From Bacillota bacterium (GTDB lineage: Bacteria; Bacillota; Clostridia; Acetivibrionales; DTU013): DNA of 15,992 nucleotides. The stretch lies in NCBI GenBank assembly GCA_023412665.1, contig JAEZCA010000031.1:1-15992 (forward strand). The letters are read 5' to 3'. Each line of letters begins with the position of its first letter. Positions within the stretch are counted from its first letter, which is position 1. The position numbers were made by a program, and so were the translations under genes. Positions 6,986 to 13,849 of this stretch are shown here, in pieces. Under the pieces are notes generated by a model. It saw only the letters and a program-made list of their open reading frames with translations, ran no database searches and was not told where the DNA came from.

Positions 6986-7504
6986 TTACTCAAAATCCTT
7001 GAATAAAAGGCTTGGCTGAATACCATCGTTGTTCTGATACTTTCCACTGTTATACTTATCGTACTCACCTTCGATAGTATGATAGTATATCTGGCAAATC
7101 TCTACATTCGGATATACCCTCACAGGCTGTACGCAAAAAATCTCCAGTGTCCAGAAACCACTGAATCCAACATCTCCAAAACCTGCGGTAACATGTATAA
7201 ACAGCCCGAGTCTGCCGATGGACGACCTTCCCTCCAGCATGGGCACAAAATTTTCAGTTCGTGTATGCTCAACGGTTCTGCCCAGATATAATATGCCAGG
7301 CTCGAGTATCAAGCCATCTTCAGGTATTATAAGCTTTTTTGCCTTGTTTTCCTTCTTCATGTCGAGCAAGCTGTTCTCATATACCAGCAGTTCATTGTGC
7401 AGCCTGAGGTTATAGCTGTTTGGGTTAAGCTGCTTGTCATTATAGGGCTCGATAAATATATCCCTGCCCAGTCTATTTCTTATTTCTTTCCCGGAAAGAA
7501 TCAT
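6986..7504 (-). CDS. dcd: dCTP deaminase (possibly DCD-DUT type), 172 aa
   Basis: The protein turns dCTP into dUTP for thymidylate synthesis. It has the trimeric dUTPase-like fold: N-terminal MILSGKEIRNRLG, then QLNPNSYNLRLHNEL (25-39), and the signature EGRSSIGRLGLFIHVTAGFG (91-110) with Arg93-Ser94-Ser95 contacting the nucleotide. Catalytic Glu121 lies in the WTLEIF strand. The stretch AGFGDVGFSGFWTLE is closer to what I recall of archaeal and actinobacterial bifunctional deaminase-dUTPases (AG..D.GF) than to the E. coli enzyme (AHRIDPGW), so direct dUMP production is possible; that is an inference. The length is slightly short of 190-residue homologues. A well-formed promoter (7588-7616) precedes it; GGAGAAAGG upstream of the ATG is the ribosome site. 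Confidence 0.9.
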   Translation of the reverse strand: MILSGKEIRNRLGRDIFIEPYNDKQLNPNSYNLRLHNELLVYENSLLDMKKENKAKKLIIPEDGLILEPGILYLGRTVEHTRTENFVPMLEGRSSIGRLGLFIHVTAGFGDVGFSGFWTLEIFCVQPVRVYPNVEICQIYYHTIEGEYDKYNSGKYQNNDGIQPSLLFKDFE

Positions 7505-7587
7505 AGCCTTTCTCCTTAGCCTCTTGGTTTCGCATCAAAAAGCGCACATAACCTTCAGCGGATACTAGAATCTTTTAGTTTTGAACC

Positions 7588-7616
7588 ATTATATACCATG
7601 TAAAGCAAGCATGCAA
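7588..7616 (-). promoter_or_regulatory. Sigma-A-type promoter for dcd
   Basis: On the minus strand TTGCAT (7611-7616), a 17-base spacer and a perfect TATAAT (7588-7593) are visible. Start of transcription is expected near 7581, leaving a leader of about 75 bases before the dcd start codon. Confidence 0.7.
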
Positions 7617-7666
7617 TATACCATCCACCTATAAGCTGTATTACTACACCACCTGCTAGTCATGTA

Positions 7667-8296
7667 TTACAGTACGAATTCTGCAGCCAGGAAGTACTTG
7701 TCATAGTCCCCTGTTTCTCTGAAATCCAGGATATCCTTGATTATGCGATACTCTCCATTCTCAAGGCTGCCGTAGAGCCATTCCCAATCCAATGTCCATT
7801 CACTTTCACCCTGAGGTTTCAGCATATATCCGATACTATTGAACCCATATTCTCCCTCAAAAGCGACAGGTACCTGAAACCAGCTTCCACCGGTTTTCAT
7901 TTCAAGGACGAAATACTCTCCGTATATACATTCACTGTCGGTTTTATTTTCGAATACAAGTGTCAATCCTGCACCTGAAGCTGTCCCATCCTTAACTTTC
8001 ATGGATACGCCATCGAAGTCATTTACACTCTCAAAAGCTGTAGGTTCCCAGTCAGTCGCAGCTTTATCAGCAGACCCGGTTTCCCCTGCGCTGCCTGTAT
8101 TTTTATCAGAAATATCTTCATTTTTTCCGGAGCCTTCTGATCCTACGCTGCCTGTTCCACTTTCAGTAATGCTTTTGTCTGTTCCGGCGCCGTCTGCTCC
8201 TGCATTTTCACCGCCAGCTCCATTAAGATTAGAGCAGCCTGCCACAATTGTCAGGAGTATTACTGTACAAACTATCAAATACAAAGGTTTTATCAT
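7667..8296 (-). CDS. Lipoprotein with C-terminal Ig-like (Big_14-type) domain, 209 aa
   Basis: A signal peptide (hydrophobic core 4-17) ends in a good lipobox, VAGC, with Cys21 as the lipidation site. Residues 22-85 are a Gly/Ser/Ala/Asp-rich spacer containing loose repeats of GTGSVGSEGSG type. The C-terminal domain (about 95-209: GVSMKVKDGTASGAGLTLVF, then KTDSECIYGEYFVLEM, GEYRIIKDI, AAEFVL) has the alternating strand pattern of the Ig-like Big_14 family seen in Firmicutes lipoproteins. A ligand or enzyme activity is not apparent. A GTG start at 8305 is possible but overlaps the GGGAGG site; the ATG at 8296 has ideal spacing and is chosen. The gene stands about 100 bases from both neighbours. 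Confidence 0.82.
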   Translation of the reverse strand: MIKPLYLIVCTVILLTIVAGCSNLNGAGGENAGADGAGTDKSITESGTGSVGSEGSGKNEDISDKNTGSAGETGSADKAATDWEPTAFESVNDFDGVSMKVKDGTASGAGLTLVFENKTDSECIYGEYFVLEMKTGGSWFQVPVAFEGEYGFNSIGYMLKPQGESEWTLDWEWLYGSLENGEYRIIKDILDFRETGDYDKYFLAAEFVL

Positions 8297-8317
8297 TTTT
8301 ACCACCCTCCCTTGTAC

Positions 8318-8340
8318 TTAGACGCCATTTGCGTGCCTAA
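8318..8340 (-). repeat. Imperfect inverted repeat in the leader of the Ig-like lipoprotein gene
   Basis: TTAG-(GC)-ACGC-AAATG-GCGT-CTAA on the minus strand folds into an eight-base-pair stem with a GC bulge. It ends about ten bases before the GGGAGG ribosome site, so it could be an mRNA hairpin or an operator. No T-run follows it, which argues against a terminator. Confidence 0.3.
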
Positions 8341-8401
8341 AAGTTCACACAGAAATTTAGTTCTTGTGCAGCAATGTTCATCTCCGGGATTTATCAACCT
8401 C

Positions 8402-9274
8402 TCACTTCAACCTTTTGTCAATATACGATTTTTGAATGACAGCCAATACAATAACCACAACATAACCGATGATTGAAGGGATTGCCGATTCAATACCGAA
8501 TCTGCCGCCGGTAATAAAGATATTATCACTCTCGATGGTATAATTTATTTGTGATGCATATTCCATCTGCTGTGATGCAAATTTGAAAATACCGATGATC
8601 AAAGTATTCCAGACGGTATGGATAGCTGCAGAATTGAGCACACTGCCGCTGGCGTAGGTTACCATTGAAAACATGATTCCAACGGTTGTACCTGCAGCAA
8701 ATAAGAGGAGTACATCTGCCGAACCCATACCATTCACCAGGTGAAGCGCTGCAAATATTACAGATGGCACGAGGATCGCCGCCTTTCTTTTCCAGCGGTT
8801 TTCAACAAGCTTCATAATATATCCGCGGAACAGCAGCTCTTCGGTTATACCGGCAGAAAGTCCGACTTTCAGGGCATAAACGATATTACGGATTACAGGT
8901 TCGCCATTCCCATAGCTTACCGTACCTTTTACAAACAGAGTATAAAACAGGATGACTGCTGATGGAAGTAAAACTGCGATAATCACCCAAAGAAAATGAA
9001 AGCCTTTTCTTGTTATCCTGAAGTAGGTGAAATCAAGGCGAAGCGCCTTTTTAATATAGAAATTCAATATCAGGACAAAAAAGACAATTTCCAGTAAACC
9101 TCTCAAAGCCAAACTGAAAGCAGGCAAATCGATTTTGCCAATAATGTAAAGCATATCTACTATAATACCGGCAACAAGCATACTCAGAATATAGATCATG
9201 AATCCGGCAAATATATGGAATATGGCTTTTAGTCCAAATTTGTCATCCTCAATATTTGATAGTGTCTTCCACAT
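8402..9274 (-). CDS. CPBP-family intramembrane metalloprotease (CAAX-like), 290 aa
   Basis: The protein has about seven or eight predicted membrane helices. The three conserved CPBP motifs are present in order. EELLFR (145-150) gives the EExxxR glutamates. FAALH (174-178) gives the FxxxH histidine. HTVWN (219-223) gives the HxxxN/D pair. These residues bind the metal and cleave substrates within the membrane. Bacterial members act in bacteriocin self-immunity, peptide maturation or envelope control; no peptide or bacteriocin gene is visible next to it, so the role is open. GGAGG lies nine bases before the ATG at 9274. It starts 108 bases after the 470-residue lipoprotein gene; a TATACT box in that gap has no good -35 partner. 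Confidence 0.9.
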   Translation of the reverse strand: MWKTLSNIEDDKFGLKAIFHIFAGFMIYILSMLVAGIIVDMLYIIGKIDLPAFSLALRGLLEIVFFVLILNFYIKKALRLDFTYFRITRKGFHFLWVIIAVLLPSAVILFYTLFVKGTVSYGNGEPVIRNIVYALKVGLSAGITEELLFRGYIMKLVENRWKRKAAILVPSVIFAALHLVNGMGSADVLLLFAAGTTVGIMFSMVTYASGSVLNSAAIHTVWNTLIIGIFKFASQQMEYASQINYTIESDNIFITGGRFGIESAIPSIIGYVVVIVLAVIQKSYIDKRLK

Positions 9275-9382
9275 AATACAATACCTCCAAAAAATATATT
9301 TGCCAGTATATACGAAAAAGCTATCAAATTGTTGTATCCAACGTATCGTTTATTGCTTTATATGCGGATGTGAATGTGACCT

Positions 9383-10795
9383 CTATTGCCCGCCAGCTTT
9401 ATGTACCGTTATACGTCCGGCAGAATCAAATTCATATGTATACCAGACGTTCCCATCGGAATCAAGTATACTTTTGTCTGCTTTGTCCAGTTTCAGGTCA
9501 TATCCGCCTTCTACCGTATCTTCACTGTATACGATGCTCCAATCCTTCAAATCGACCACATGCAGCCCCATCATATTTGTCTCTGCAAAGTAGCGGTCGT
9601 TAATGAATCCAACCAATGATGAATAGTGCCCGAAATATTTATGTGTGTCGGGATGCTTGCCGTCCATGCTGTGAAATACTACATGGGCCCACTCATAAAG
9701 CCCGGAGGACCTCATATCAAGCCAATCCCCCTCCACTGCATACGCATAAACGCTGCCGTCTGGTGACAACAATCCGTTTTTATATTTAACAGCATCCTCC
9801 TGCTCAGCCAGGTAATTGTATATCCTGTAAATCAGCCATTCAGGATAATCATATTCAAATACCGTCACTGGCTCATAGGTGCCATCGCCCCACTCGCTTT
9901 GCCTGGCCGGAATGACAGGAATATCGCCGGAGTAATCTGCATAAATGCCATAGGACAGACCCATACCCGAGGTGGAAGTGAAGCCGTAGTCGCAAATTAT
10001 TGTCATGGTTCCTCTGCCCCACTGAGTTTGCTTGATTCTGTCATTTTCAATAAACTTGTTCCACTGATCCATTCTCTCATCTGATACATCTCCAGTATAT
10101 TCTGCGCCAAACCAATCACCGAACTTTGATAAAACCATAAGCATATCCTTCATATCATCAGGCAGAGGATATCTCTTTCTGAAGCATATACTGTCTACAA
10201 GCTGAGTGTCATGATCGATCCGGAATGCAAAATAGAAATCCCTGGTTTTATAACCATAAAGCAGATATCTTTCATAATTGTAAGCTGCTTTACTGGTAGT
10301 ATTTTCGGTGCCGAACTGACAGCTGCCGAATGTATCAATCACCTGTTGCAGCGTACTGCCGATACCGATATCTCCGATTATTTTCCCTTTGGAATATTTC
10401 GTGAACAGCAGTCTGTCAAATGTCCCCAGCTCCCATAGCTTCTCATCGGAATAACGATTTGTGAACTCTTCATCTGATAATTTAATGTAGTCCTCAGCTG
10501 CCTGACAGAATGATATACTCTCCAGTTCGATAAACTGCGGCTCCTTCAGTCTATATGAAGCAGCGGCTGCCATACTCCCGTATCCTGTTTGTACTCCGCC
10601 TGAGCCGGAGTGCTGATTTTCGCCGATATCGGCCTTACTCCCCAAGTTTTTTGCTTCGTTTTCTGCATTGTCTGCGGAATTTTGTCCAGTAACCTCTGTG
10701 GCATCTACTCGGATTTGATCCATCAATGCCATACATCCCGGCAATCCCAATATCACTGATATGATTAGTATTAATACAATTATTCTCTTCTTCAT
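9383..10795 (-). CDS. Uncharacterised large lipoprotein, 470 aa
   Basis: The signal peptide has a basic start MKKR, a hydrophobic core 5-17 and lipobox LPGC with Cys21. A Ser/Gly/Asn/Glu-rich spacer follows to about residue 80. The rest is a mature domain I cannot assign. The segment IIGDIGIGSTLQQVIDTFGS (139-158) resembles the short beta-alpha motif of SmpA/BamE-like lipoprotein folds, and LLSPDGSVYAYAVEGD (342-357) and VVDLKDWSIVYSED (413-426) look like beta-propeller-type strands. No catalytic motif is visible. The reading frame could begin at a GTG (10804), but AGGTG lies about six bases before the ATG at 10795, which is preferred. The gene begins 45 bases after the Cys-rich 60-residue protein and is the last member of the probable operon starting at 12578. 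Confidence 0.8.
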   Translation of the reverse strand: MKKRIIVLILIISVILGLPGCMALMDQIRVDATEVTGQNSADNAENEAKNLGSKADIGENQHSGSGGVQTGYGSMAAAASYRLKEPQFIELESISFCQAAEDYIKLSDEEFTNRYSDEKLWELGTFDRLLFTKYSKGKIIGDIGIGSTLQQVIDTFGSCQFGTENTTSKAAYNYERYLLYGYKTRDFYFAFRIDHDTQLVDSICFRKRYPLPDDMKDMLMVLSKFGDWFGAEYTGDVSDERMDQWNKFIENDRIKQTQWGRGTMTIICDYGFTSTSGMGLSYGIYADYSGDIPVIPARQSEWGDGTYEPVTVFEYDYPEWLIYRIYNYLAEQEDAVKYKNGLLSPDGSVYAYAVEGDWLDMRSSGLYEWAHVVFHSMDGKHPDTHKYFGHYSSLVGFINDRYFAETNMMGLHVVDLKDWSIVYSEDTVEGGYDLKLDKADKSILDSDGNVWYTYEFDSAGRITVHKAGGQ

Positions 10796-10840
10796 AAAAA
10801 TCACCTAACTCTGAAAAGCTGTCTTCTACAATGCAGCAAA

Positions 10841-11023
10841 TCACATCTGTTTTCTTACAGTTTTATATTCATCATTGAATTGAAAATAAGGACAGTTGTC
10901 AAAAGAATTCTGTATGAACCTTCCATATTCGTCCTCATCAAGATCAACCACGCATATACAGCAGCCGCATTCCTCATCAAACTCAAAATTTATGCAATGT
11001 TCGCAATTTGCCCCTCCAGCCAT
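10841..11023 (-). CDS. Cys-rich 60-residue protein, DUF6472-like
   Basis: This small acidic cytoplasmic protein has seven cysteines: CEHC at 7-10, Cys19, Cys21, Cys22, Cys24 and Cys44. The order C-x2-C ... ECGCCIC ... LDEDEYGRF ... NCPYF ... DEYKTVRKQM matches my memory of DUF6472, a clostridial family of about 60 residues with no known function. The CxxC pair and the later CP suggest a zinc or iron-sulfur site; that is an inference. Start at 11023 is supported by GGGAG/GAAGG purines upstream. It is located 28 bases after the EamA-like gene and 45 bases before the large lipoprotein gene, in the middle of the probable operon. It is a genuine gene despite its size: unusual composition, conserved-looking motifs and a proper ribosome site. 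Confidence 0.78.
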   Translation of the reverse strand: MAGGANCEHCINFEFDEECGCCICVVDLDEDEYGRFIQNSFDNCPYFQFNDEYKTVRKQM

Positions 11024-11051
11024 ATACCTTCACTCCCATTCATAATGAACT

Positions 11052-11480
11052 CTACTTTTTGTTTATTAGTACAAGACCGATGATGCAGAATACTGAACCA
11101 AGTACCTTCGTTAATTCAAATCTCTCTTTATAAAATATTATACCGATCGGAATAAGCATAAGCGCGAGTAATATATTTGCCACCAGCGAACCGACGCTGA
11201 TATTCCAGCCTGCCCTGTAAGCCATGATATACCCGAATTCCAGTCCGATTATCGTCAAACCCAGCACAATGCTTGTCCAATTAAGCTCTTTGATGGATTC
11301 TATCAGACCCTTTTCAGGCCTGTTGAAAATAAGGACTGCCGATGTTATAACAATAGCCGTAGCATACGTCACCAACAGAGCGACAAAAGGGTTCGCCTTC
11401 TCCGGTGTCGATTTCTGGCTGATATTATACAAGATATTTGATGCAACTATTAAAAATATTGAAAATATATACATAAACAT
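11052..11480 (-). CDS. Half-size EamA/DMT-superfamily membrane transporter, 142 aa
   Basis: One EamA unit of five membrane helices (about 3-20, 33-53, 67-89, 97-115, 126-140) is present rather than the usual two-unit, ten-helix protein, so it would act as a dimer like SMR transporters. The signature YNISQKSTPEKANPFVALLV (18-37) opens helix 2, and the last part, FYKERFELTKVLGSVFCIIG (116-135), is the classical EamA end. Substrates of this superfamily are small metabolites or drugs and cannot be predicted here. Start choice is uncertain: an AGGAG overlapping the stop codon of the upstream lipoprotein lies 12 bases before the ATG at 11480 but only three before a GTG at 11489. The overlap indicates translational coupling with that lipoprotein gene. 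Confidence 0.85.
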   Translation of the reverse strand: MFMYIFSIFLIVASNILYNISQKSTPEKANPFVALLVTYATAIVITSAVLIFNRPEKGLIESIKELNWTSIVLGLTIIGLEFGYIMAYRAGWNISVGSLVANILLALMLIPIGIIFYKERFELTKVLGSVFCIIGLVLINKK

Positions 11481-11495
11481 ATGAACCACTCACTC

Positions 11496-12578
11496 CTATA
11501 CTCCCCATCCGTTACTTAAAACATCGACCATTTTATCTCCCTGCAGTTCATAAACTATAACGAACTCACCTTCATAATATCTGCTGTCTACGATGACTTC
11601 CATTTTGCCATCACCATTTACATCTGCTATGGATCTTATCTTATCTACATAAGTAATGCTGTAATTGTTATACTCATAGTCATATTCATCAACATCGCCG
11701 ACGTCAAATATAGTATCTGAGGTATATATCACATAAGAGACCGGGATGTTTTTGACTTCTCCATCTATGATCTTTCTTAGGATTATAATTGAATACTGGC
11801 CTTTTTTAGCAGCAATGTCAATATGTTCGTAATCCAGGTTCGAAGCCCAGATCAAGACCTCATCAATGCCATCCCCTTCGAGGTCAATACGGTAATTTTG
11901 CTTGATCACGGCTTCCGCATCAGGCAAGCCCTCTTCAGTAAGGATATCTTTTACGATCTTCTTATATGTTTCACTGCCTGTGCCCTGTGAAACCGGTACC
12001 CGTGGCAGCGCATTCCATTCACCGCCAACTGCCAGCAGATAATCACTCTCACAAGCAACCGTTACTGAGACAGTATTGATTGGGTCCAGCAGCTCGACTT
12101 TACTGCCTGTGCCAGTGCCTACCATTCTATCAAACGCATAGCAGCTGTATATTTCTCCGCCTTCTATGTACTCGGCCATATCCTCCGCGGTTACCCATTT
12201 GCCGTCATTACTATATCCTCCAAGGAGAAAGTCCAATGCTACGATTGGATTGATTTTTTTGGCGCTTTCGTTGCTTCCTTTATCCGAACCATTTCCTTCT
12301 GCTTCGCTTCCACCGCCTGTAACCCCATCCGCTTCGTTGCCGGTAAGCTCATCTCCGACACCCGCTTCATCATCGTCTCCACTATGCGATGATTCCACCG
12401 AGCCTTCCACAGACATACCACTGCCTTCGCTATTGCTAAGACCACTGTCCTGAACGTCTACACCGTTGTTTACGGCATCGCCTTGCTGAACGTTTTGCCT
12501 GTCTATACCTTCACTGCCCATACAGCCAGTGTTGAATACCAATGCTAAAGCGACTGCAAACACAACAAAATACTTCAT
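11496..12578 (-). CDS. Lipoprotein with two DxxGDG-type loops (FG-GAP/VCBS-like), 360 aa
   Basis: A signal peptide (core 4-15) precedes NTGC with Cys19 as the probable lipid site, a weak lipobox. Residues 20-107 are a very long low-complexity acidic linker rich in Gly, Ser, Asp and Glu. The globular part has two matching calcium-loop-like motifs followed by hydrophobic strands: DLEGDGIDEVLIW (232-244) and DVNGDGKMEVIVDS (319-332). This arrangement is seen in FG-GAP/VCBS-like blades, which bind Ca2+ and often ligands at the cell surface. The function is unknown. GAGGTG sits five bases before the ATG at 12578. It is first in the probable operon with the EamA-like, Cys-rich and 470-residue lipoprotein genes; an AATAAT box lies upstream but has no convincing -35. 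Confidence 0.82.
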   Translation of the reverse strand: MKYFVVFAVALALVFNTGCMGSEGIDRQNVQQGDAVNNGVDVQDSGLSNSEGSGMSVEGSVESSHSGDDDEAGVGDELTGNEADGVTGGGSEAEGNGSDKGSNESAKKINPIVALDFLLGGYSNDGKWVTAEDMAEYIEGGEIYSCYAFDRMVGTGTGSKVELLDPINTVSVTVACESDYLLAVGGEWNALPRVPVSQGTGSETYKKIVKDILTEEGLPDAEAVIKQNYRIDLEGDGIDEVLIWASNLDYEHIDIAAKKGQYSIIILRKIIDGEVKNIPVSYVIYTSDTIFDVGDVDEYDYEYNNYSITYVDKIRSIADVNGDGKMEVIVDSRYYEGEFVIVYELQGDKMVDVLSNGWGV

Positions 12579-12650
12579 TTTTCACCTCAATACATTATTT
12601 GCAGATATCTCTATCTATGTTATTTCATCCAAAGCTAATCCCAGGTATCC

Positions 12651-13610
12651 TTAATCCAATTCATCCCCGGATCCGGCCTTCCGTGCTTTCTTGTACCTTT
12701 CGCCGTCTTTTTTTGTAAGCTTTATATCCTTTATACCGTCTGCAGTACAGACCTCAAGCATAATATGACCTCCCCTTACCTGTGGGTGCCTCATCACACG
12801 CATTCCAGCGTAATCTGAAGGATCTCTGGCGAACGCCATATAGCTGAATTTCTCATCCTCATACGGCGCTTCACCTCCTTTTAACTGCTTATGCAGACGG
12901 CTCCTGGCCACCCGGCAGGTAAAATGACACCAGTCATCCTTACTTTTAGGGCATTCCGACTTATGGGTACAAGGTGCTGTAATATGCGCACCGCGTTCAA
13001 GCAGCAGGCTGCGTGCTTCGTTCAAATGGCTGAACCCTGCAGGTGTACCTGGCTCGACAAGCAGTAAAAGCATCTGCGCCGAATCCCAGAGTTTCTCTAT
13101 TGCGCGTTTGCGTCCATCCTCCGTCATTTCATTAAGTACGTATGAAGCTATTATCAGATCAGCCTTGTATGGCACAGCATCAGTATCAAGATCATACTCA
13201 AACCACTTTGCCTCGCGCAATACCTGCGGTCCATGCTCCATAAGCTTACTTCCAAGTGTTCGCATCGCACTCTCACGCTCAAGGCAGATTAAATCCTTTA
13301 AATCCAGCACTTCTGCGGCAGCCCAGGAGGCTGCACCTGTTCCGGCCCCGATGTCAAGCATTGTAAGCGGTGTACATTTCACCTTTCTAAGAGACTGTTC
13401 CAGAGATGAATAAACGGCGCCATATGTAGCCGGCATCCTTGCCGCTGCATAAGCCAGTGCTTCACTGTCTCTGGTCAACAGCCGGTCGCCATTGCCGCTC
13501 TGCTTTCTGTATCTTAAACTGATGCTTTGAGAATCAGAGATCATACGATCCAGTTTTGTTTCCTGCAGTTGGATTTCCAATGCTTCCCGCAATTCAAACG
13601 GCATTTCCAT
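12651..13610 (-). CDS. Rsm22-family (METTL17-like) ribosomal methyltransferase homologue, 319 aa
   Basis: The N-terminal half is an S-adenosylmethionine-dependent methyltransferase fold. Motif I is LDIGAGTG (85-92), the acidic strand end is ICLERES (108-114), and DLIIASYVLNEM (151-162) holds the motif IV region. The C-terminal half carries the Rsm22 signature: TAPCTHKSECP ... DWCHFTCRVARSRLHKQ with four cysteines (214, 220, 228, 232), followed by PYEDEKFSYMAFAR (249-262). In the mitochondrial relatives this region binds an iron-sulfur cluster and the protein assembles with the small ribosomal subunit; the same is likely here but not shown. It may methylate 16S rRNA or act as an assembly factor. 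AGGAG is nine bases before the ATG at 13610. A 33-codon hydrophobic reading frame lies just upstream. Confidence 0.87.
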   Translation of the reverse strand: MEMPFELREALEIQLQETKLDRMISDSQSISLRYRKQSGNGDRLLTRDSEALAYAAARMPATYGAVYSSLEQSLRKVKCTPLTMLDIGAGTGAASWAAAEVLDLKDLICLERESAMRTLGSKLMEHGPQVLREAKWFEYDLDTDAVPYKADLIIASYVLNEMTEDGRKRAIEKLWDSAQMLLLLVEPGTPAGFSHLNEARSLLLERGAHITAPCTHKSECPKSKDDWCHFTCRVARSRLHKQLKGGEAPYEDEKFSYMAFARDPSDYAGMRVMRHPQVRGGHIMLEVCTADGIKDIKLTKKDGERYKKARKAGSGDELD

Positions 13611-13664
13611 TTCATATTTCTCCTGATATTTATCTTATGCAGCACTAGCTCCTTCAGCTCTGCC

Positions 13665-13766
13665 CTATATAGTCATCTTTAAAACACATGCGGTAAGCAT
13701 ATATACCGCAGCAATTGTTAACAAAAGAACCGATATGATAATTTTCCTGTACTTGTTCGACATCAT
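13665..13766 (-). CDS. Candidate 33-residue hydrophobic peptide with lipobox-like end
   Basis: A short frame from ATG (13764-13766; a second ATG follows at once) is preceded by GGAG with five-base spacing and, about 30 bases further up, by an extended -10 promoter. The translated peptide has a basic start (SNKYRK), a hydrophobic helix (IIISVLLLTIAAVYM, 9-23) and LTAC (24-27), which fits a lipobox, then six more residues. It could be a membrane micropeptide, a lipopeptide such as a pheromone-type precursor, or only a leader for the Rsm22 gene 55 bases downstream. A perfect inverted repeat, TGCGGTA/TACCGCA (13689-13710), lies inside the frame and might explain the sequence as an RNA hairpin instead. 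Evidence is compositional only. Confidence 0.45.
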   Translation of the reverse strand: MMSNKYRKIIISVLLLTIAAVYMLTACVLKMTI

Positions 13767-13803
13767 TTTCTCTCCACCTGTTCCATATTGATACACTTTT
13801 TTA

Positions 13804-13812
13804 AGTATAGCA
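13804..13812 (-). promoter_or_regulatory. Extended -10 promoter for the 33-codon frame and Rsm22 gene
   Basis: On the minus strand TG-C-TATACT (13804-13812) is an extended -10 element; no good -35 is found 17 bases upstream, which is normal for this promoter type. Transcription would begin near 13797, about 30 bases before the first start codon. Confidence 0.5.
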
Positions 13813-13849
13813 GAATATTTACATATTTCCTGCACTTCTACCACATTGC

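Noticed and set aside
8110..8260. Gly/Ser-rich direct repeats in the Ig-like lipoprotein as a mobile or CRISPR-like repeat
   Set aside because: They are in-frame low-complexity linker codons without regular spacers.
8349..8373. Hairpin CACAAGAA/TTCTgTGTG as terminator of the CPBP gene
   Set aside because: The stem is bulged and followed by only four T after an AAC spacer, so it is too weak to call.
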